NCBI RefSeq assembly: GCF_018449515.1
Contig: NZ_JAAVUQ010000010.1
Coordinates: 175,275 to 239,274 of the forward strand
DNA: 64,000 nucleotides
From: Caballeronia sp. dw_19
GTDB lineage: Bacteria; Pseudomonadota; Gammaproteobacteria; Burkholderiales; Burkholderiaceae
Reading direction: 5' to 3'
Part shown: piece by piece, positions 44,324-54,763 of the stretch
Layout: the number at the start of each line of letters is the position of its first letter
Numbering within the stretch: position 1 is the stretch's first letter
The notes under the pieces: generated by a model
The model's input: the letters and a program-made list of their open reading frames with translations, nothing else
Database searches by the model: none
Told to the model about the DNA's origin: nothing
Position numbers and translations under genes: made by a program

Positions 44324-44959
44324 TTACTGGTCGAGGACGAGCTTGATGTCGAGCGGCGGTTCGGCACGCGACAGATTCAGGCGTTTCACGCCGGTTGCGG
44401 GCGCGTCGGCGTAGGCCAGGTAGTCGATGGTCCAGCCGTCCTGCTTGATTTCCTTCAGACGGCCATTTTCCGACGACGAATCCATGGTCGTGCGCGCTCG
44501 CGAGGTGGGCGCAGGCGAGGGCTGCAGCCAGTACCGCAAGCCTTCCACCGGCAAAGCGAACCCCAGCGTGTTGCTCATCAGTTGGGAGACATTATCGGCG
44601 GTCTGCGGGTCGCGATTCGGTAGTTCGAGCGTGGCCGAAGACGGCGACGACGTCACGATAGCCAGCGTTTGCCCAAGTGGATTACGCAATTGCAGCGTGA
44701 CGGTGTCTCCGGTTTCCTGCCAGTCGAAGTTGCCGTACGCGTTGCGCTGCTGGCCGTTCTGGTCGTTGTACTGGACCGCGAACCGGCCGTGGTAAGCGCG
44801 ACTGGTCTGCGCAGTCACCTCGGTTGCTGCATTTGACGTTGTCGGCACGCGCGGTTTGATCGCGCACCCCGACACCACCACTACACCCGCTGCCATCAGC
44901 GCCAGCGCGCCGCGACGCGCGCGCTGACCGCTCAGGAAATTCGTTGCAATCAAGTTCAA
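44324..44959 (-). CDS. lolB: Outer membrane lipoprotein insertion factor LolB
   Basis: Receives lipoproteins from LolA and inserts them in the outer membrane. It is itself a lipoprotein: lipobox VVVVSGC after an N-terminal basic stretch. The start is taken as TTG at 44959, which overlaps the TPR gene stop by 4 nt (TTGA) and follows AGGTGA; a second TTG lies 6 nt further in. This gives 211 residues. HGRFAVQYND, GNFDWQETGDTVTLQLRNPLG and GWTIDYLAY fit the family. Sequence conservation is weak in LolB, so the name relies partly on position next to ispE. Confidence 0.88.
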   Translation of the reverse strand: MNLIATNFLSGQRARRGALALMAAGVVVVSGCAIKPRVPTTSNAATEVTAQTSRAYHGRFAVQYNDQNGQQRNAYGNFDWQETGDTVTLQLRNPLGQTLAIVTSSPSSATLELPNRDPQTADNVSQLMSNTLGFALPVEGLRYWLQPSPAPTSRARTTMDSSSENGRLKEIKQDGWTIDYLAYADAPATGVKRLNLSRAEPPLDIKLVLDQ

Positions 44960-46824
44960 AGGTCGTTCACCTGGAATCGTTTGAGCGTTTTCAACAATGT
45001 GTCGTTGCCGGGTTCGAGCTTTTGCGCCTGGCGCCATGTATTACGCGCCTGGTCCTGCTGCCCCGACTTCCACTGCACTTCGCCGAGATGAGCGCCAATT
45101 TCGGCGTTCGGCTGCAGGTCGTAGGCTTTCTTCAGGATGCTGGCAGCTTCCGTGGAATTGCCCATCCGATACTTCGCCCAGCCGAGACTGTCCATGATGA
45201 ATGCGTCGTTCGGCGCAAGCGATACCGCTTTCTCGATCAGTTTCTCAGCCTCGTCCAGACGCTCGTTGCGATCGACGAGCGAATAGCCGAGCGCGTTATA
45301 CGCCTGCGCATTGTCCGGCTGCTCTTTCATCAGCTTGCGCAACTGCCCTTCCATGGTGTCGTAATGGCCGTTCTTCTCGGCCGCCATGGCGTAGTCGTAG
45401 GCAATGTCCGGGTCATCGGGGAATGCAGTCGATGCCTTCGACAACGCCGCTTCCGCTTCCGGATACCGTTGCGCCTGGAACAGCATGGCGGCGTCCGTAC
45501 GCGCGAGCAGCGCCAGGTCGCGAGGGTCCGACGTCTGCAGGCTGCCCAGCAACTGGCGCGCGTCGTCGACCTTGCCTTCCGAGGCAAGGATCTGCGCCCG
45601 GGTGACCTGTGCCGGCAGATACTGCTGGCTCGCGCGCGGAATCTTGTCGAGCCACTGGTTCGCGGCCGCGTCGTCTTTCTTTTCCAGCGACAACTGCGCG
45701 AGATAGATATAAGCCTGTCCCGGATCGGCGCCCGGCGTGCTTTCAGCCGCCGCCGCGTACTGCTTCAGGTAATCCTGCGCCTTGTCCGGCTGTTTCTTCT
45801 GAATATTGATCAGCGCGAGCGCCATTAGCGGCGTGAGATCTTTTGCATCGTTCTTGCGCATGATTTCGAACTGCTTCTGCGCGTCGTCGAGACGATCCGC
45901 CGACAAATACAGTTGCGCCAGCGCAAGCCGCGCGTCGTGCGACTTCGGATCCTTCTCGAGGTACTTCTCGAACGAAGCAATACCTTCGTCGCGTTCGTTC
46001 GGCCCCATGCGAGCCAGCGTCAACGCAGCAGGCAAATAGTCGGGCTTCAATTTCAGCGCTTGTTCAAGCGATGCCTTCGCGCCCGGCTGGTCGTCGGCGG
46101 CAATTTCCTGCCGGGCGAGCGCCAGTTGCGTTTCGGGCCGGTCCATGTCGTTCTTGACCAGATCCTTCAGCACATTCAATCCGCCCACGCGATTCGGTCC
46201 GCGAGAGAGCAGGATCTGCAGCGAAAGGATCGCGTCGCCACGCTGCTCCGCGGGCACTTTTGCGAGCTCGGTGTTGAGGATCGGCTTGGCGTCGTCGGGC
46301 TTGCCGGAGAGGATCAGCAGCGACGCGCTCAACTGCGCCGCGCGTTCCGAATTCGGTGAGAATTGCTGCCAAAGCTGAACGGCCGTCAGCGCGTCGTTGG
46401 GACTTTGTGCGGCAATCGCAATCTCGGTCGCGCGCTGCGCGAAGCGCGGATCGTGCGTGTCGCGCGCGAGGGCGAGATAAGTCTGATAGGCGGGCGCTGC
46501 CTGGTTGCGTTGCAACGCGACTTCCGCTGCGAGCACCTGGAACACGATCTGGCTGGACGCAGCCACATTCGGCAAGTCCTGTACTTCCTTGCCCGTGGGC
46601 GGCGCGGTGATCAGGTCCGCTGCGCTGATGGCGGACTGGTCGTCATCGGGTGAAGGAAGTTGCGCGGGGCTCTGCGCGTAGGCAGGCGCAAGCGCAAACG
46701 CCGCCACCGCGAACGCCACTGCGGCCGCGAGCTTGCTCGGGTAGACCGGCTTACCGCGTGCGGCGCTCGTTTGAGCGGTCGCTGCACGCTGCTTCGAAAA
46801 CAACTTTACGAAGGACAAGTTCAT
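44956..46824 (-). CDS. Tetratricopeptide repeat protein, exported
   Basis: Protein of 622 residues with a signal peptide after a basic stretch (cleavage near PAYA-QSPAQ, about residue 50) and TPR units along most of its length, for example ALTLARMGPNERDEGIASFE and AYNALGYSLVDRNERLDEAE. It lies directly upstream of lolB in many betaproteobacteria and the two genes overlap by 4 nt. A role in envelope protein interactions is plausible but not shown. It is divergent from mutM across 85 nt. Confidence 0.88.
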   Translation of the reverse strand: MNLSFVKLFSKQRAATAQTSAARGKPVYPSKLAAAVAFAVAAFALAPAYAQSPAQLPSPDDDQSAISAADLITAPPTGKEVQDLPNVAASSQIVFQVLAAEVALQRNQAAPAYQTYLALARDTHDPRFAQRATEIAIAAQSPNDALTAVQLWQQFSPNSERAAQLSASLLILSGKPDDAKPILNTELAKVPAEQRGDAILSLQILLSRGPNRVGGLNVLKDLVKNDMDRPETQLALARQEIAADDQPGAKASLEQALKLKPDYLPAALTLARMGPNERDEGIASFEKYLEKDPKSHDARLALAQLYLSADRLDDAQKQFEIMRKNDAKDLTPLMALALINIQKKQPDKAQDYLKQYAAAAESTPGADPGQAYIYLAQLSLEKKDDAAANQWLDKIPRASQQYLPAQVTRAQILASEGKVDDARQLLGSLQTSDPRDLALLARTDAAMLFQAQRYPEAEAALSKASTAFPDDPDIAYDYAMAAEKNGHYDTMEGQLRKLMKEQPDNAQAYNALGYSLVDRNERLDEAEKLIEKAVSLAPNDAFIMDSLGWAKYRMGNSTEAASILKKAYDLQPNAEIGAHLGEVQWKSGQQDQARNTWRQAQKLEPGNDTLLKTLKRFQVNDL

Positions 46825-46909
46825 GGAAATCCGATCAATGTTTCAGTCGATTGTAACGCGCTCGCTACAATACGCGCACATCCCACAGCAAGTTACAGAC
46901 CAGTAAACC

Positions 46910-47740
46910 ATGCCAGAGTTGCCGGAAGTCGAAGTAACCCGACGCGGGATCGAACCGTTCGTTACCGGACGCCGGGTTGAGCGTGTCGATGTCCGTACAC
47001 CGGCGCTGCGCTGGCCCATTCCGCCGCATCTCGCGAAGACGATGAAGGCGCTGAAAATCGAGAAGGTCGAGCGGCGCGGCAAGTACCTGTTGTTCGAAAC
47101 CTCCGAAGGCTGGCTGATCGTGCATCTGGGCATGACGGGGACGCTACGGGTACTGCGTAACGTGCCGCGTCCGCCAGATGCGGCGAAGCATGATCATATC
47201 GACCTGATCTTCGATGATTTCATTTTGCGCTTTCGCGATCCGCGGCGCTTTGGCGCAGTGCTCTGGCATTCGCGCGCAGATGGCGATGTCCTCGACCATC
47301 CGCTGCTGGCCGGCCTGGGCGTAGAGCCATTCACCGCCGAATTTTCCGGCGCGCTGATGTACCGGCAGACGCGCGGGCGCAAGGTGTCCGTCAAGCAGGC
47401 CTTGCTCGCGGGCACGATGGTTGTGGGCGTGGGCAACATTTACGCGTCCGAGAGCCTGTTTCGAGCGGGTATTCGGCCCACGGTCGCGGCCGGGCGCGTG
47501 TCGCTCGTGCGCTACGATCTCCTCGCCGACGCCGTGCGTACCACGCTTGCCGCCGCGATCGAAAAGGGCGGCAGCACGTTGCGCGATTTCGTGGGAAGCA
47601 ATGGCGAGTCGGGCTATTTCCAGCTCGATTATTTCGTCTATGATCGCGCGGGCTTGCCGTGCCATGTTTGCGGAACGGCCATCAAACAAATCGTGCAAGG
47701 CCAGCGATCCACGTACTTTTGCCCGCGCTGCCAGCGCTAG
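46910..47740 (+). CDS. mutM: Formamidopyrimidine-DNA glycosylase
   Basis: Bifunctional DNA glycosylase/AP lyase that removes 8-oxoguanine and Fapy lesions. It has 276 residues. The N-terminal Pro nucleophile and Glu are in [29 protein letters not shown] is the helix-two-turn-helix, and the C-terminal zinc finger reads [12 protein letters not shown]...FCPRC. It is directly followed by mutY (4-nt gap), joining two arms of the GO repair system in one operon. Confidence 0.96.
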   Translation: MPELPEVEVTRRGIEPFVTGRRVERVDVRTPALRWPIPPHLAKTMKALKIEKVERRGKYLLFETSEGWLIVHLGMTGTLRVLRNVPRPPDAAKHDHIDLIFDDFILRFRDPRRFGAVLWHSRADGDVLDHPLLAGLGVEPFTAEFSGALMYRQTRGRKVSVKQALLAGTMVVGVGNIYASESLFRAGIRPTVAAGRVSLVRYDLLADAVRTTLAAAIEKGGSTLRDFVGSNGESGYFQLDYFVYDRAGLPCHVCGTAIKQIVQGQRSTYFCPRCQR

Positions 47741-47744
47741 CCCC

Positions 47745-48803
47745 ATGCTCCAGCTCACCGACTTCTCCACGCGCCTGATCGCGTGGCAACGTGTTCACGG
47801 CCGTCACGACTTGCCGTGGCAAAACACGCGCGATGCCTACCGCATCTGGCTATCAGAAATCATGTTGCAGCAGACGCAGGTATCGACGGTGATTCCGTAC
47901 TACGCGCGTTTTCTCGACCGTTTCCCTGACGTGAACGCGCTCGCCTTCGCCCCGCTCGACGACGTCATGGCGCTCTGGGCCGGCCTCGGCTACTACTCGC
48001 GCGCGCGGAATCTGCATCGATGCGCGTTTGTTGTATCGACGGAGCATGGCAGCGAGTTTCCCCGCAGCGTCGATGCGTTGGCTGAACTGCCGGGTATTGG
48101 TCGTTCGACGGCGGCGGCCATTGCGTCGTTCGCGTTCGGCGCGCGCGCGACGATTCTCGATGGCAACGTAAAGCGGGTGCTCGCGCGGGTGTTTGGCATC
48201 GACGGATTTCCGGGCGAAAAGCGCGTGGAAAACACGATGTGGACACTGGCCGAATCGCTGCTTCCCGACGCCGCGCACAAGGACGAAGTCACCGCGTACA
48301 CGCAGGGTTTGATGGATCTTGGCGCCACGCTGTGCGTGCGTGGCAAGCCGGATTGCGCGCGCTGCCCGTTTGCCGCCGATTGCGTGGCGAACGTGACCGG
48401 ACGGCAAAAGGAATTGCCCGCATCACGCCCGAAAAAGACGGTGCCGACACGCAAGACCTGGATGCTGGTGCTACAGGACGGCGATAGTGTCTTGCTTGAA
48501 AAACGCCCGCCGACGGGTATTTGGGGCGGTCTATGGAGCCTGCCGGAAGCAGAGGATGAAGACGCGCTCGCGGCGGTCTCACATAGCTTCGGCGGGTCGG
48601 CCGAGCTTCAGCGGCTGACTCCCTTCACGCACACGTTCACGCATTTCAAACTGGATATCGAGCCGCGTCTCGGGCAGGCGAACGGCGTGCCTGATGCCGC
48701 CGATAACCGCACCGTGTGGGCGCCGCTTGCGAATATCGATGCGTACGGTGTGCCTGCGCCCGTCCGCAAACTGCTTGATGCGCTGCAGGGATCGCTGATT
48801 TGA
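47745..48803 (+). CDS. mutY: Adenine DNA glycosylase
   Basis: Removes adenine mispaired with 8-oxoguanine. The 352-residue start at 47745 follows mutM by 4 nt; a longer upstream frame overlaps mutM and is not homologous. Motifs: catalytic Glu in WLSEIMLQQTQV, helix-hairpin-helix LPGIGRSTAAAIASFAFG, catalytic Asp in ILDGNVKRV, the [4Fe-4S] ligands CVRGKPDCARCPFAADC, and a C-terminal Nudix-like domain (about 230-352) with FTHTFTHFKLD for 8-oxoG recognition. Confidence 0.96.
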   Translation: MLQLTDFSTRLIAWQRVHGRHDLPWQNTRDAYRIWLSEIMLQQTQVSTVIPYYARFLDRFPDVNALAFAPLDDVMALWAGLGYYSRARNLHRCAFVVSTEHGSEFPRSVDALAELPGIGRSTAAAIASFAFGARATILDGNVKRVLARVFGIDGFPGEKRVENTMWTLAESLLPDAAHKDEVTAYTQGLMDLGATLCVRGKPDCARCPFAADCVANVTGRQKELPASRPKKTVPTRKTWMLVLQDGDSVLLEKRPPTGIWGGLWSLPEAEDEDALAAVSHSFGGSAELQRLTPFTHTFTHFKLDIEPRLGQANGVPDAADNRTVWAPLANIDAYGVPAPVRKLLDALQGSLI

Positions 48804-48827
48804 TATTGGCAAGATGCTAAAGCAACG

Positions 48828-49460
48828 TCAAAGCAGTTGATGCTGCTGCATATAGTGATGCACGACATCGATCCGCGCGGCCGCGTCTTCAAGCTCCATC
48901 AGCTTTTGCCGGGCGCGCATGGGGATCGGCAAGATCTCGGATAAACGGTTGGATACCCACGTCGGATCGTCGAGAAGGAAGGGCTCGGTGAACGGCAGGT
49001 CCTTCGGCTCGCGCGCCTTGATTGCATCGATAATCCGCTCCAGCACCTCCGCGCACGCCCCAAACTTCACCAACGCTTCCGTGCCGTCCAGCGGCGTGTC
49101 GTCGCCAATGATTTCGGCTACGCCCACGAGCAAATTGCTCGGCTCCACGCGATGCGACAACAGTCGAAAGCGTGTCGTCCCGCGCGCCTGGACCAGCAGC
49201 ATGCCGAACGTGTCCACGTCGCATTGCGTGATCTCGGCCAGGCAGCCGATGCTCTCGGGCACCGACGGGTCCCCCGGCGACGCGATCTCATTACCGCTTT
49301 TCAACAGGCACACGCCGAACGGCGTGCTTTCGCGCAAGCACGCACGCGCCATGTCGAGATAGCGGGCTTCGAAGATTTTCAGGGGAAGATGGCCGCCCGG
49401 AAACAACACGGTATGCAGCGGAAACAGCGGCAGGTCGGCGAGAAGGGGATTGGTGGACAT
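48828..49460 (-). CDS. LON peptidase substrate-binding domain protein
   Basis: Stand-alone N-terminal LON domain, 210 residues, lacking the ATPase and protease parts. The start LADLPLFPLHTVLFPGGHLPL and FEARYLDMARACL are the family signature. Such proteins are thought to bind substrates or act as adaptors; a target is unknown. It lies 35 nt downstream of rapZ on the same strand and converges with mutY. Confidence 0.9.
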   Translation of the reverse strand: MSTNPLLADLPLFPLHTVLFPGGHLPLKIFEARYLDMARACLRESTPFGVCLLKSGNEIASPGDPSVPESIGCLAEITQCDVDTFGMLLVQARGTTRFRLLSHRVEPSNLLVGVAEIIGDDTPLDGTEALVKFGACAEVLERIIDAIKAREPKDLPFTEPFLLDDPTWVSNRLSEILPIPMRARQKLMELEDAAARIDVVHHYMQQHQLL

Positions 49461-49495
49461 CGCGCGCTTCTTTAAAAAAGGCCGCCCGAAGGCGA

Positions 49496-50392
49496 TCAGG
49501 TTTGCAAGGGCGCGACGTGTCCATCCACAGCGATGGGTGCGTCGCGGTGCCGCACAATCACATTGGCCTTGTCCCCGAAGCGCGCGGCGAGCGCCTGGGC
49601 GATGAATACCGAGCGATGCTGGCCACCCGTGCAGCCGATTGCAACCGTCAGGTAACTACGGTTGTCGTCACGAAATTGCGGCAGCCATTTGCCGATGAAC
49701 GTGCCCACGTCGTCGATCATCTGGTGGACCATCGGCTGGGCGGACAAAAAATCGATAACCGGTTGGTCCAGGCCCGTCAGCGGCCGCAGTTCGTGATCGT
49801 AGTAGGGATTCGGGAGCGTACGGACATCGAAGACAAAATCGGCGTCGAGCGGGACCCCGCGCTTGAATCCGAACGATTCGAACATCAGCGTCAGCCCGGC
49901 CGGTTCCTGTTCGATAAAACTCTTCACCCACGCGCGCAACACGTTCGCCCGCAGATTGCTGGTGTCGATCTGATGGCCAAATTCGGCGAGTCCCGAGACA
50001 AGTTCGCGCTCGCGTTCGATCGCTTCGCCCAGCGACGTCAGCAGGCCCACAGCGGCGTCCTGATTGGACGAACCCGACAACGGATGACGGCGGCGCGTCT
50101 CGGAGAAGCGCTGAATCAGCGACTGGGTACTGGCATTGAGAAACAGCACGCGCAGGTCGAACGCTTGCGAAAGATCTTTGATGATGGCGGGCACTTCGTC
50201 GAGCGAACGGCTCGAACGTGCGTCGATAGCAACGGCCAGACGCGGCTGCCCCTGACTGTGGAGATACGCCGCGAGCTCGGGCAGGAATCGCGGGGGCAGG
50301 TTGTCGACGCAATAGTAGCCGGCGTCTTCGAGCGCGTTCAGGGCGACGGATTTGCCGGAGCCGGAGATGCCGGTAATCAGAATGATGCGCAT
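49496..50392 (-). CDS. rapZ: RNase adapter protein RapZ
   Basis: Nucleotide-binding protein of 298 residues; in E. coli it guides RNase E to the sRNA GlmZ to control glucosamine-6-phosphate synthase. Walker A is GISGSGKS near residue 8; the C-terminal domain contains [16 protein letters not shown]. The ATG at 50392 gives the conserved MRIILITG start. It sits in the ptsN-hprK-rapZ cluster. GlmZ-type RNAs are not expected outside enterics, so its partner here is unknown. Confidence 0.95.
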   Translation of the reverse strand: MRIILITGISGSGKSVALNALEDAGYYCVDNLPPRFLPELAAYLHSQGQPRLAVAIDARSSRSLDEVPAIIKDLSQAFDLRVLFLNASTQSLIQRFSETRRRHPLSGSSNQDAAVGLLTSLGEAIERERELVSGLAEFGHQIDTSNLRANVLRAWVKSFIEQEPAGLTLMFESFGFKRGVPLDADFVFDVRTLPNPYYDHELRPLTGLDQPVIDFLSAQPMVHQMIDDVGTFIGKWLPQFRDDNRSYLTVAIGCTGGQHRSVFIAQALAARFGDKANVIVRHRDAPIAVDGHVAPLQT

Positions 50393-50489
50393 GAATAGGG
50401 ACTCGTTCGCTCGAGATAAAAGCACGCAGAAAATTCGGGTCCGGGCGGCGGCTGAGTCTGGAGGCCGCCGGTCTTGCCAGTTCGACCCG

Positions 50490-51458
50490 TCAGATCAGCT
50501 TGCCCGGGAACTGGCTTTCGGGGTCCTGCATTGCAAGGCGCTGACGATCCATGAAGTCACGGAGCGTGTCGATACCCCGCAGTTGCAGGATCGTGTTGCG
50601 CACCGCCGCTTCCACGAGCACGGCCAGATTCCGGCCGGCCGCCACCTGGATGGTGACCTTGCTGATCGGCAGGCCGAGCACGTCGACAGCCTGGCTTTCC
50701 AATGGCAGCCGCTGAAATTCACCGTCCGGACGACGCACAAGCTGAACGATCAACTTGAGCTTCATTTTCCGCCGAACGGCGGTTTCACCAAAAATGGTTT
50801 TGATATCCAGCAGGCCCAGACCCCGTACTTCAAGCAGGTTCTGCAGCAGCGGCGGGCATCGGCCTTCGACAAAATCCGGACCGAGGCGCACGAAGTCTAC
50901 GGCGTCGTCAGCGACAAGACCGTGACCGCGGCTGATCAACTCGAGCCCGAGTTCACTTTTGCCGAGACCGGAGTCGCCGGTCAGCAGCACGCCCATGCCG
51001 AGGATGTCGAGGAACACGCCGTGCAGCGTGGCGCGCGGAGCAAGAATCCGCGACATATAAAGACGCAGGCTGTCGATTACTGCCGCCGCGGACATTCGCG
51101 TGGTGAAGAGTGGCGTGGACGAGCGGGTGCAGCGCAGAACCAGTTCAGGCGGCGCGCCGACTTCGCCCGCGACCACCAGGAAAGGCGGTTCCAGCGCGAT
51201 CAGTTCGGCCATGTTGCGCGACCGGTCTTCGTCGGACTGACGCTGGTAGTAGGTGATTTCGGCGTCGCCGAGTACCTGGATGCGGTTGGGGTGAATCAGG
51301 TTCAAGTGCCCGACGAGATCGGCGCTTGACGTTGCATTGGCAACGGTTTCGGTCGAAAAACCGCGCTCCCAGCCTTCGTGACCCGTCAGCCAGCTCAGTT
51401 TGAGTGTGGCTGCGTTGTCGTCGAAAATGCTCTGGGCGTTGATGCTGGACGTATCCAT
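50490..51458 (-). CDS. hprK: HPr kinase/phosphorylase
   Basis: Phosphorylates and dephosphorylates HPr at the regulatory serine. The ATG at 51458 gives 322 residues. The Walker A motif is [15 protein letters not shown] and the HprK signature is [10 protein letters not shown]. In betaproteobacteria it is part of the regulatory PTS with ptsN. The dedicated HPr gene is not in the window, but the PTS fusion protein at 17241 carries a Ser46-like site that could be a target. Confidence 0.95.
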   Translation of the reverse strand: MDTSSINAQSIFDDNAATLKLSWLTGHEGWERGFSTETVANATSSADLVGHLNLIHPNRIQVLGDAEITYYQRQSDEDRSRNMAELIALEPPFLVVAGEVGAPPELVLRCTRSSTPLFTTRMSAAAVIDSLRLYMSRILAPRATLHGVFLDILGMGVLLTGDSGLGKSELGLELISRGHGLVADDAVDFVRLGPDFVEGRCPPLLQNLLEVRGLGLLDIKTIFGETAVRRKMKLKLIVQLVRRPDGEFQRLPLESQAVDVLGLPISKVTIQVAAGRNLAVLVEAAVRNTILQLRGIDTLRDFMDRQRLAMQDPESQFPGKLI

Positions 51459-51644
51459 GAGGCCGGAACTCCGAGAGAGGCCGCGAGCATGGAGCAATTG
51501 AAGAGCCGGGTTTGGTCTCTTCAATGCTTCGCTCAATAGGACCGATTGTGCGCTAGAAGGGCCGCCGGCGCGAGAGGGCCGTTCGGCCTGGTCTCTCGCG
51601 CCGAGTCCGGCTTCAAGTCCAGCACGAGGCCCGGCTCAAAGAGC

Positions 51645-52100
51645 TTAGGGCTGCCATTGCGTGAGCACCTGATACAGCGCCTCACGGTTTTCTTCGGTAT
51701 TCAGGCGTTCGCGTGCATCCCGGTCGGACAGCAACTGCGCTATTTCCGAGAGGATTTCGAGGTGCTGTTGCGTGGCCTGTTCGGGAACAAGAAGAAAGAT
51801 CAGCAGCGACACGGGCTGCCCGTCCGGCGATTCGAACGCGATCGGCTCAGCCAGGCGCACGAAGGCGGCGAGCGGATGCTTCAGGCCCTTGATGCGTCCG
51901 TGGGGAATGGCAACGCCTTCGCCGAGACCGGTCGAGCCAAGGCGCTCGCGCGCGAAGAGATTGTCGGTGACGATACTGCGGCCAATGCCGTTCTGGTTCT
52001 CGAAGATCAGGCCCGCTTGCTCGAATACACGTTTCTTGCTGGTGACGGACAGTCCGAGGACGACATTTTCGAGGGGAAGAAATTTGGCTAAACGATTCAT
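51645..52100 (-). CDS. ptsN: PTS IIA-like nitrogen regulatory protein (EIIA-Ntr)
   Basis: Regulatory phosphocarrier of the nitrogen PTS, 151 residues from ATG at 52100. The active-site histidine is in GEGVAIPHGRIKGL. MNRLAKFLPLENVVLGLSV is the typical N-terminus. In other proteobacteria it governs potassium transport, phosphate regulation and metabolism through its phosphorylation state. It precedes hprK on the same strand with a 186-nt gap, and the hpf-rpoN block lies upstream. Confidence 0.94.
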   Translation of the reverse strand: MNRLAKFLPLENVVLGLSVTSKKRVFEQAGLIFENQNGIGRSIVTDNLFARERLGSTGLGEGVAIPHGRIKGLKHPLAAFVRLAEPIAFESPDGQPVSLLIFLLVPEQATQQHLEILSEIAQLLSDRDARERLNTEENREALYQVLTQWQP

Positions 52101-52540
52101 GTTGGCAGGCAGATGCGTGGCCTGAATTCTCCTCATCGTGGCGGCTGCAGAACTTGCACGAAACGCTCACGGCGATTTTGGTAAGGAATGCGCGGCAGAC
52201 CAAAGTCTCGCTTCACTCCGATTAACAATCCCGGTACTCAAACTAACCGGACCATTATAGAACAGCGCAATCAGCGATGGTGCGGCGCGCCATACGCTGA
52301 ATGCGTTTGTTGCGCATAACGCAACGGTTGATGCCATGCCTCAATTCACCCCTGTTGCTGCAAAAAACGGCCCGAAACCGGCGGTGACAAAAAAAGCCGC
52401 CTGCTTTCAGGCGGCTCGTGCCGACTATCGGACTGATGGGCTCCGGTCCACATTGCTCCGGAATCCGGCGCATCGAAAAAACCTCCAGCCGATGCGCCGT
52501 TCACCCCATTTGAATCATTCCTCTAACCACTCACGGTACC
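52101..52540 (-). other. Intergenic region between hpf and ptsN
   Basis: A 440-nt gap without a supportable gene. It holds an 8-bp stem hairpin GGCGCATC (52467-52474)/GATGCGCC (52491-52498), the hpf terminator at 52389-52416, and presumably the ptsN promoter, which I could not define. Confidence 0.45.
52389..52416 (-). terminator. Terminator downstream of hpf
   Basis: AGCCGCCTG (52395-52403) pairs with CAGGCGGCT (52408-52416); on the reverse strand it continues into a seven-T run. It separates rpoN-hpf from ptsN. Confidence 0.88.
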
Positions 52541-52900
52541 TCACGGCGCCGGAACTTCGCTCTCCTGCGGTTCGTGTCCGTACTTCATTGTGGCGTGCGC
52601 ATGCTCCTGGATCTTGTCCTTGTGGCGCAGCACTTGCCTGTCCAGCTTGTCGACCATCAGGTCGATGGCCGCGTACATATCAACGTCACAACTCTCGATG
52701 AAAATGTCCTTGCCCTTCAGATGCAGGTTGATTTCGACCTTTTGCCGCTTTTCCTTTTCCCTATGATTGTCGACCGAGAGGACCACACTGCCGTCGATCA
52801 CCTGATCGAAGTGCCGCAGCACTCTATCCAGTTTGGTGATCACATATTCTCGCAACGCAGGCGTCAATTCGAGATGGTGTCCACTGATCTGCAGATTCAT
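52541..52900 (-). CDS. hpf: Ribosome hibernation promoting factor
   Basis: Short HPF/YfiA-type protein of 119 residues from ATG at 52900. The family start [20 protein letters not shown] and [37 protein letters not shown] are clear. It binds the 30S subunit in stationary phase, aiding dimerisation or inactivation. It lies directly downstream of rpoN, the classical order, with the basic C-terminus shorter than in long-form HPF. Confidence 0.95.
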   Translation of the reverse strand: MNLQISGHHLELTPALREYVITKLDRVLRHFDQVIDGSVVLSVDNHREKEKRQKVEINLHLKGKDIFIESCDVDMYAAIDLMVDKLDRQVLRHKDKIQEHAHATMKYGHEPQESEVPAP

Positions 52901-53075
52901 AGTTGCTCTCCAAGCTAATGGCCGCCTGGACGCTATCACGCTACTCAAACCGGCCGCTGCTTGCCCGCACGTGTCCATTCTGTTGAACGGTGGTACGGAA
53001 CGGGAAAACGCATCGGCCAGCTCGCTCGCGCTTTCGCGACGCGGCCGGTAAAGGCCCGCCGCAACATGCAGCGGG

Positions 53076-54599
53076 CTACAGAGACTTTCGCAAATTCACT
53101 GCCGGGATTTTCAGAGCTTCGCGATATTTGGCCACCGTACGGCGTGCGACCACGAACCCCTGTTCTGCCAGCAACTCTGCGATGCGGCTGTCTGAAAGAG
53201 GAGATTTTGAGTCTTCAGCTCCTATCAGTTGCTTGATGAGTGCGCGGATCGCCGTGGACGATGCCGCGCCACCCGTGTCGGTTGAAACGTGCGATCCGAA
53301 GAAGTACTTAAATTCAAGCGTCCCGAATGGGGTCAGCATGTACTTACCGGTTGTCACACGTGAGACAGTGGATTCGTGTAAACCCAGCGTATCAGCAATC
53401 TCCCTCAAAACCAAGGGCCGCATTGCAATTTCGCCGTGGGCAAAAAAGTTCTTCTGACGCTCCACAATGGCTTGTGCAACGCGGAGAATCGTCTCGAATC
53501 TTTGTTGAATATTCTTGATCAGCCAGCGCGCTTCCTGAAGCTGCTGACGCAACGAACCACTGCCCGGATCGCCGCGATTGTTGCGCAAAATATTCGCGTA
53601 GAGGTGATTGATGCGAAGCCGCGGCACGATTTCCGGATTCAATTCTGCCGTCCACCCGCTCGACATTTTGCGCACGAGGATGTCAGGAACCACGTAATCC
53701 GCTTCGCTCTTGCCGAACGCGGCGCCGGGGAACGGTTCCAGTGATCGGATCAGTAAGTGTGCATCGCGCAATGCGTCATCGGACGCTTTGAGCTGCTTGC
53801 GCAAACGCGTGAAATCGCGTGCCGCGAGCAGTTCCAGATGGTGCATCACAATATCGAGCGCTAGCGTGCGGATAGACGATGCTTCGAGCCGCAACAACTG
53901 CAGCTTCAGACATTCGGACGCCGAACGGCCGCCCACGCCCGGCGGATCGAAACTCTGCAGCAACGCGAGCGCCGCGCTCAGTTCGTCGACATCGACTTCC
54001 AGTTCATCCGGCAGATCCGCCTTTACTTCCTCGAGCGACGACGTGAGATATCCGTCTTCATCGAGTGATTCAATCAGGAACGTGATCAGCGCACGGTCAC
54101 GCTGATTCGCCTTCGTCATGCGCAGTTGCGACGTCAGGTGGTCGCGCAGCGTAGTAGTGGATTCGTGGATCTGCAGCGGCGGCAGGTCGTCGTCGTCCGA
54201 GCCGCTATTCGAGCGGCCGTAGTCTTCCAGATTCCACGAACTCGAATCCGGTCCGTTGTCCGACGAACTCATGCCGTTGTATTCGTCTACGCCTTGAGGG
54301 TCGCCGCTTTCCGAACGTTCGGTGGTGGTCGTGCTGCTGCTCGACGACGTGCCGTTGCTCATCATGGGATCGGGCGCGTTCACCGACGCCCCCGATGTGA
54401 TCAGCGAACCGTCCGCTGCCACGCGCAAGGGGCTGGTGGTCCAGTCGTCCTCGTTCTCGAGCAGTGGATTTTGCGCGACAGCCATCGCGACTTCCTGCTG
54501 CAGTTCGAGCGTCGACAACTGCAGCAGCCGGATGGACTGCTGCAGTTGTGGGGTCAGCGCAAGATGCTGCGACAGGCGGAGTTGGAGGCTGGCTTTCAT
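53076..54599 (-). CDS. rpoN: RNA polymerase sigma-54 factor RpoN
   Basis: Alternative sigma factor of 507 residues (ATG at 54599) for enhancer-dependent promoters. Region I is [20 protein letters not shown] with glutamine-rich repeats; the core-binding domain follows; the helix-turn-helix and RpoN box [16 protein letters not shown] stand at the C-terminus. Region II (about 70-145) is an unusually long Ser/Thr/Asp-rich stretch. It lies upstream of hpf and downstream of the lptB terminator. Confidence 0.97.
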   Translation of the reverse strand: MKASLQLRLSQHLALTPQLQQSIRLLQLSTLELQQEVAMAVAQNPLLENEDDWTTSPLRVAADGSLITSGASVNAPDPMMSNGTSSSSSTTTTERSESGDPQGVDEYNGMSSSDNGPDSSSWNLEDYGRSNSGSDDDDLPPLQIHESTTTLRDHLTSQLRMTKANQRDRALITFLIESLDEDGYLTSSLEEVKADLPDELEVDVDELSAALALLQSFDPPGVGGRSASECLKLQLLRLEASSIRTLALDIVMHHLELLAARDFTRLRKQLKASDDALRDAHLLIRSLEPFPGAAFGKSEADYVVPDILVRKMSSGWTAELNPEIVPRLRINHLYANILRNNRGDPGSGSLRQQLQEARWLIKNIQQRFETILRVAQAIVERQKNFFAHGEIAMRPLVLREIADTLGLHESTVSRVTTGKYMLTPFGTLEFKYFFGSHVSTDTGGAASSTAIRALIKQLIGAEDSKSPLSDSRIAELLAEQGFVVARRTVAKYREALKIPAVNLRKSL

Positions 54600-54660
54600 G
54601 GCAAGGTTGTATTCATTGTAGAGAGTTTGCCACGGGCGCGACACCTCGCGGGGATCGACC

Positions 54661-54689
54661 AAAAACAAGTGCCGCCTCGCGGGCGGCAC
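54661..54689 (-). terminator. Terminator of the kdsD-lptB operon
   Basis: GTGCCGCC (54669-54676) pairs with GGCGGCAC (54682-54689); on the reverse strand TTGTTTTT follows. It lies about 75 nt after the lptB stop, so rpoN needs its own promoter downstream of it. Confidence 0.75.
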
Positions 54690-54763
54690 GTAACATCTGT
54701 TGGCAGCGCGGGACGCCGTCCACAACGGTGTTGCATGGGGCGCGGGACACTATGTCCCCGCGC

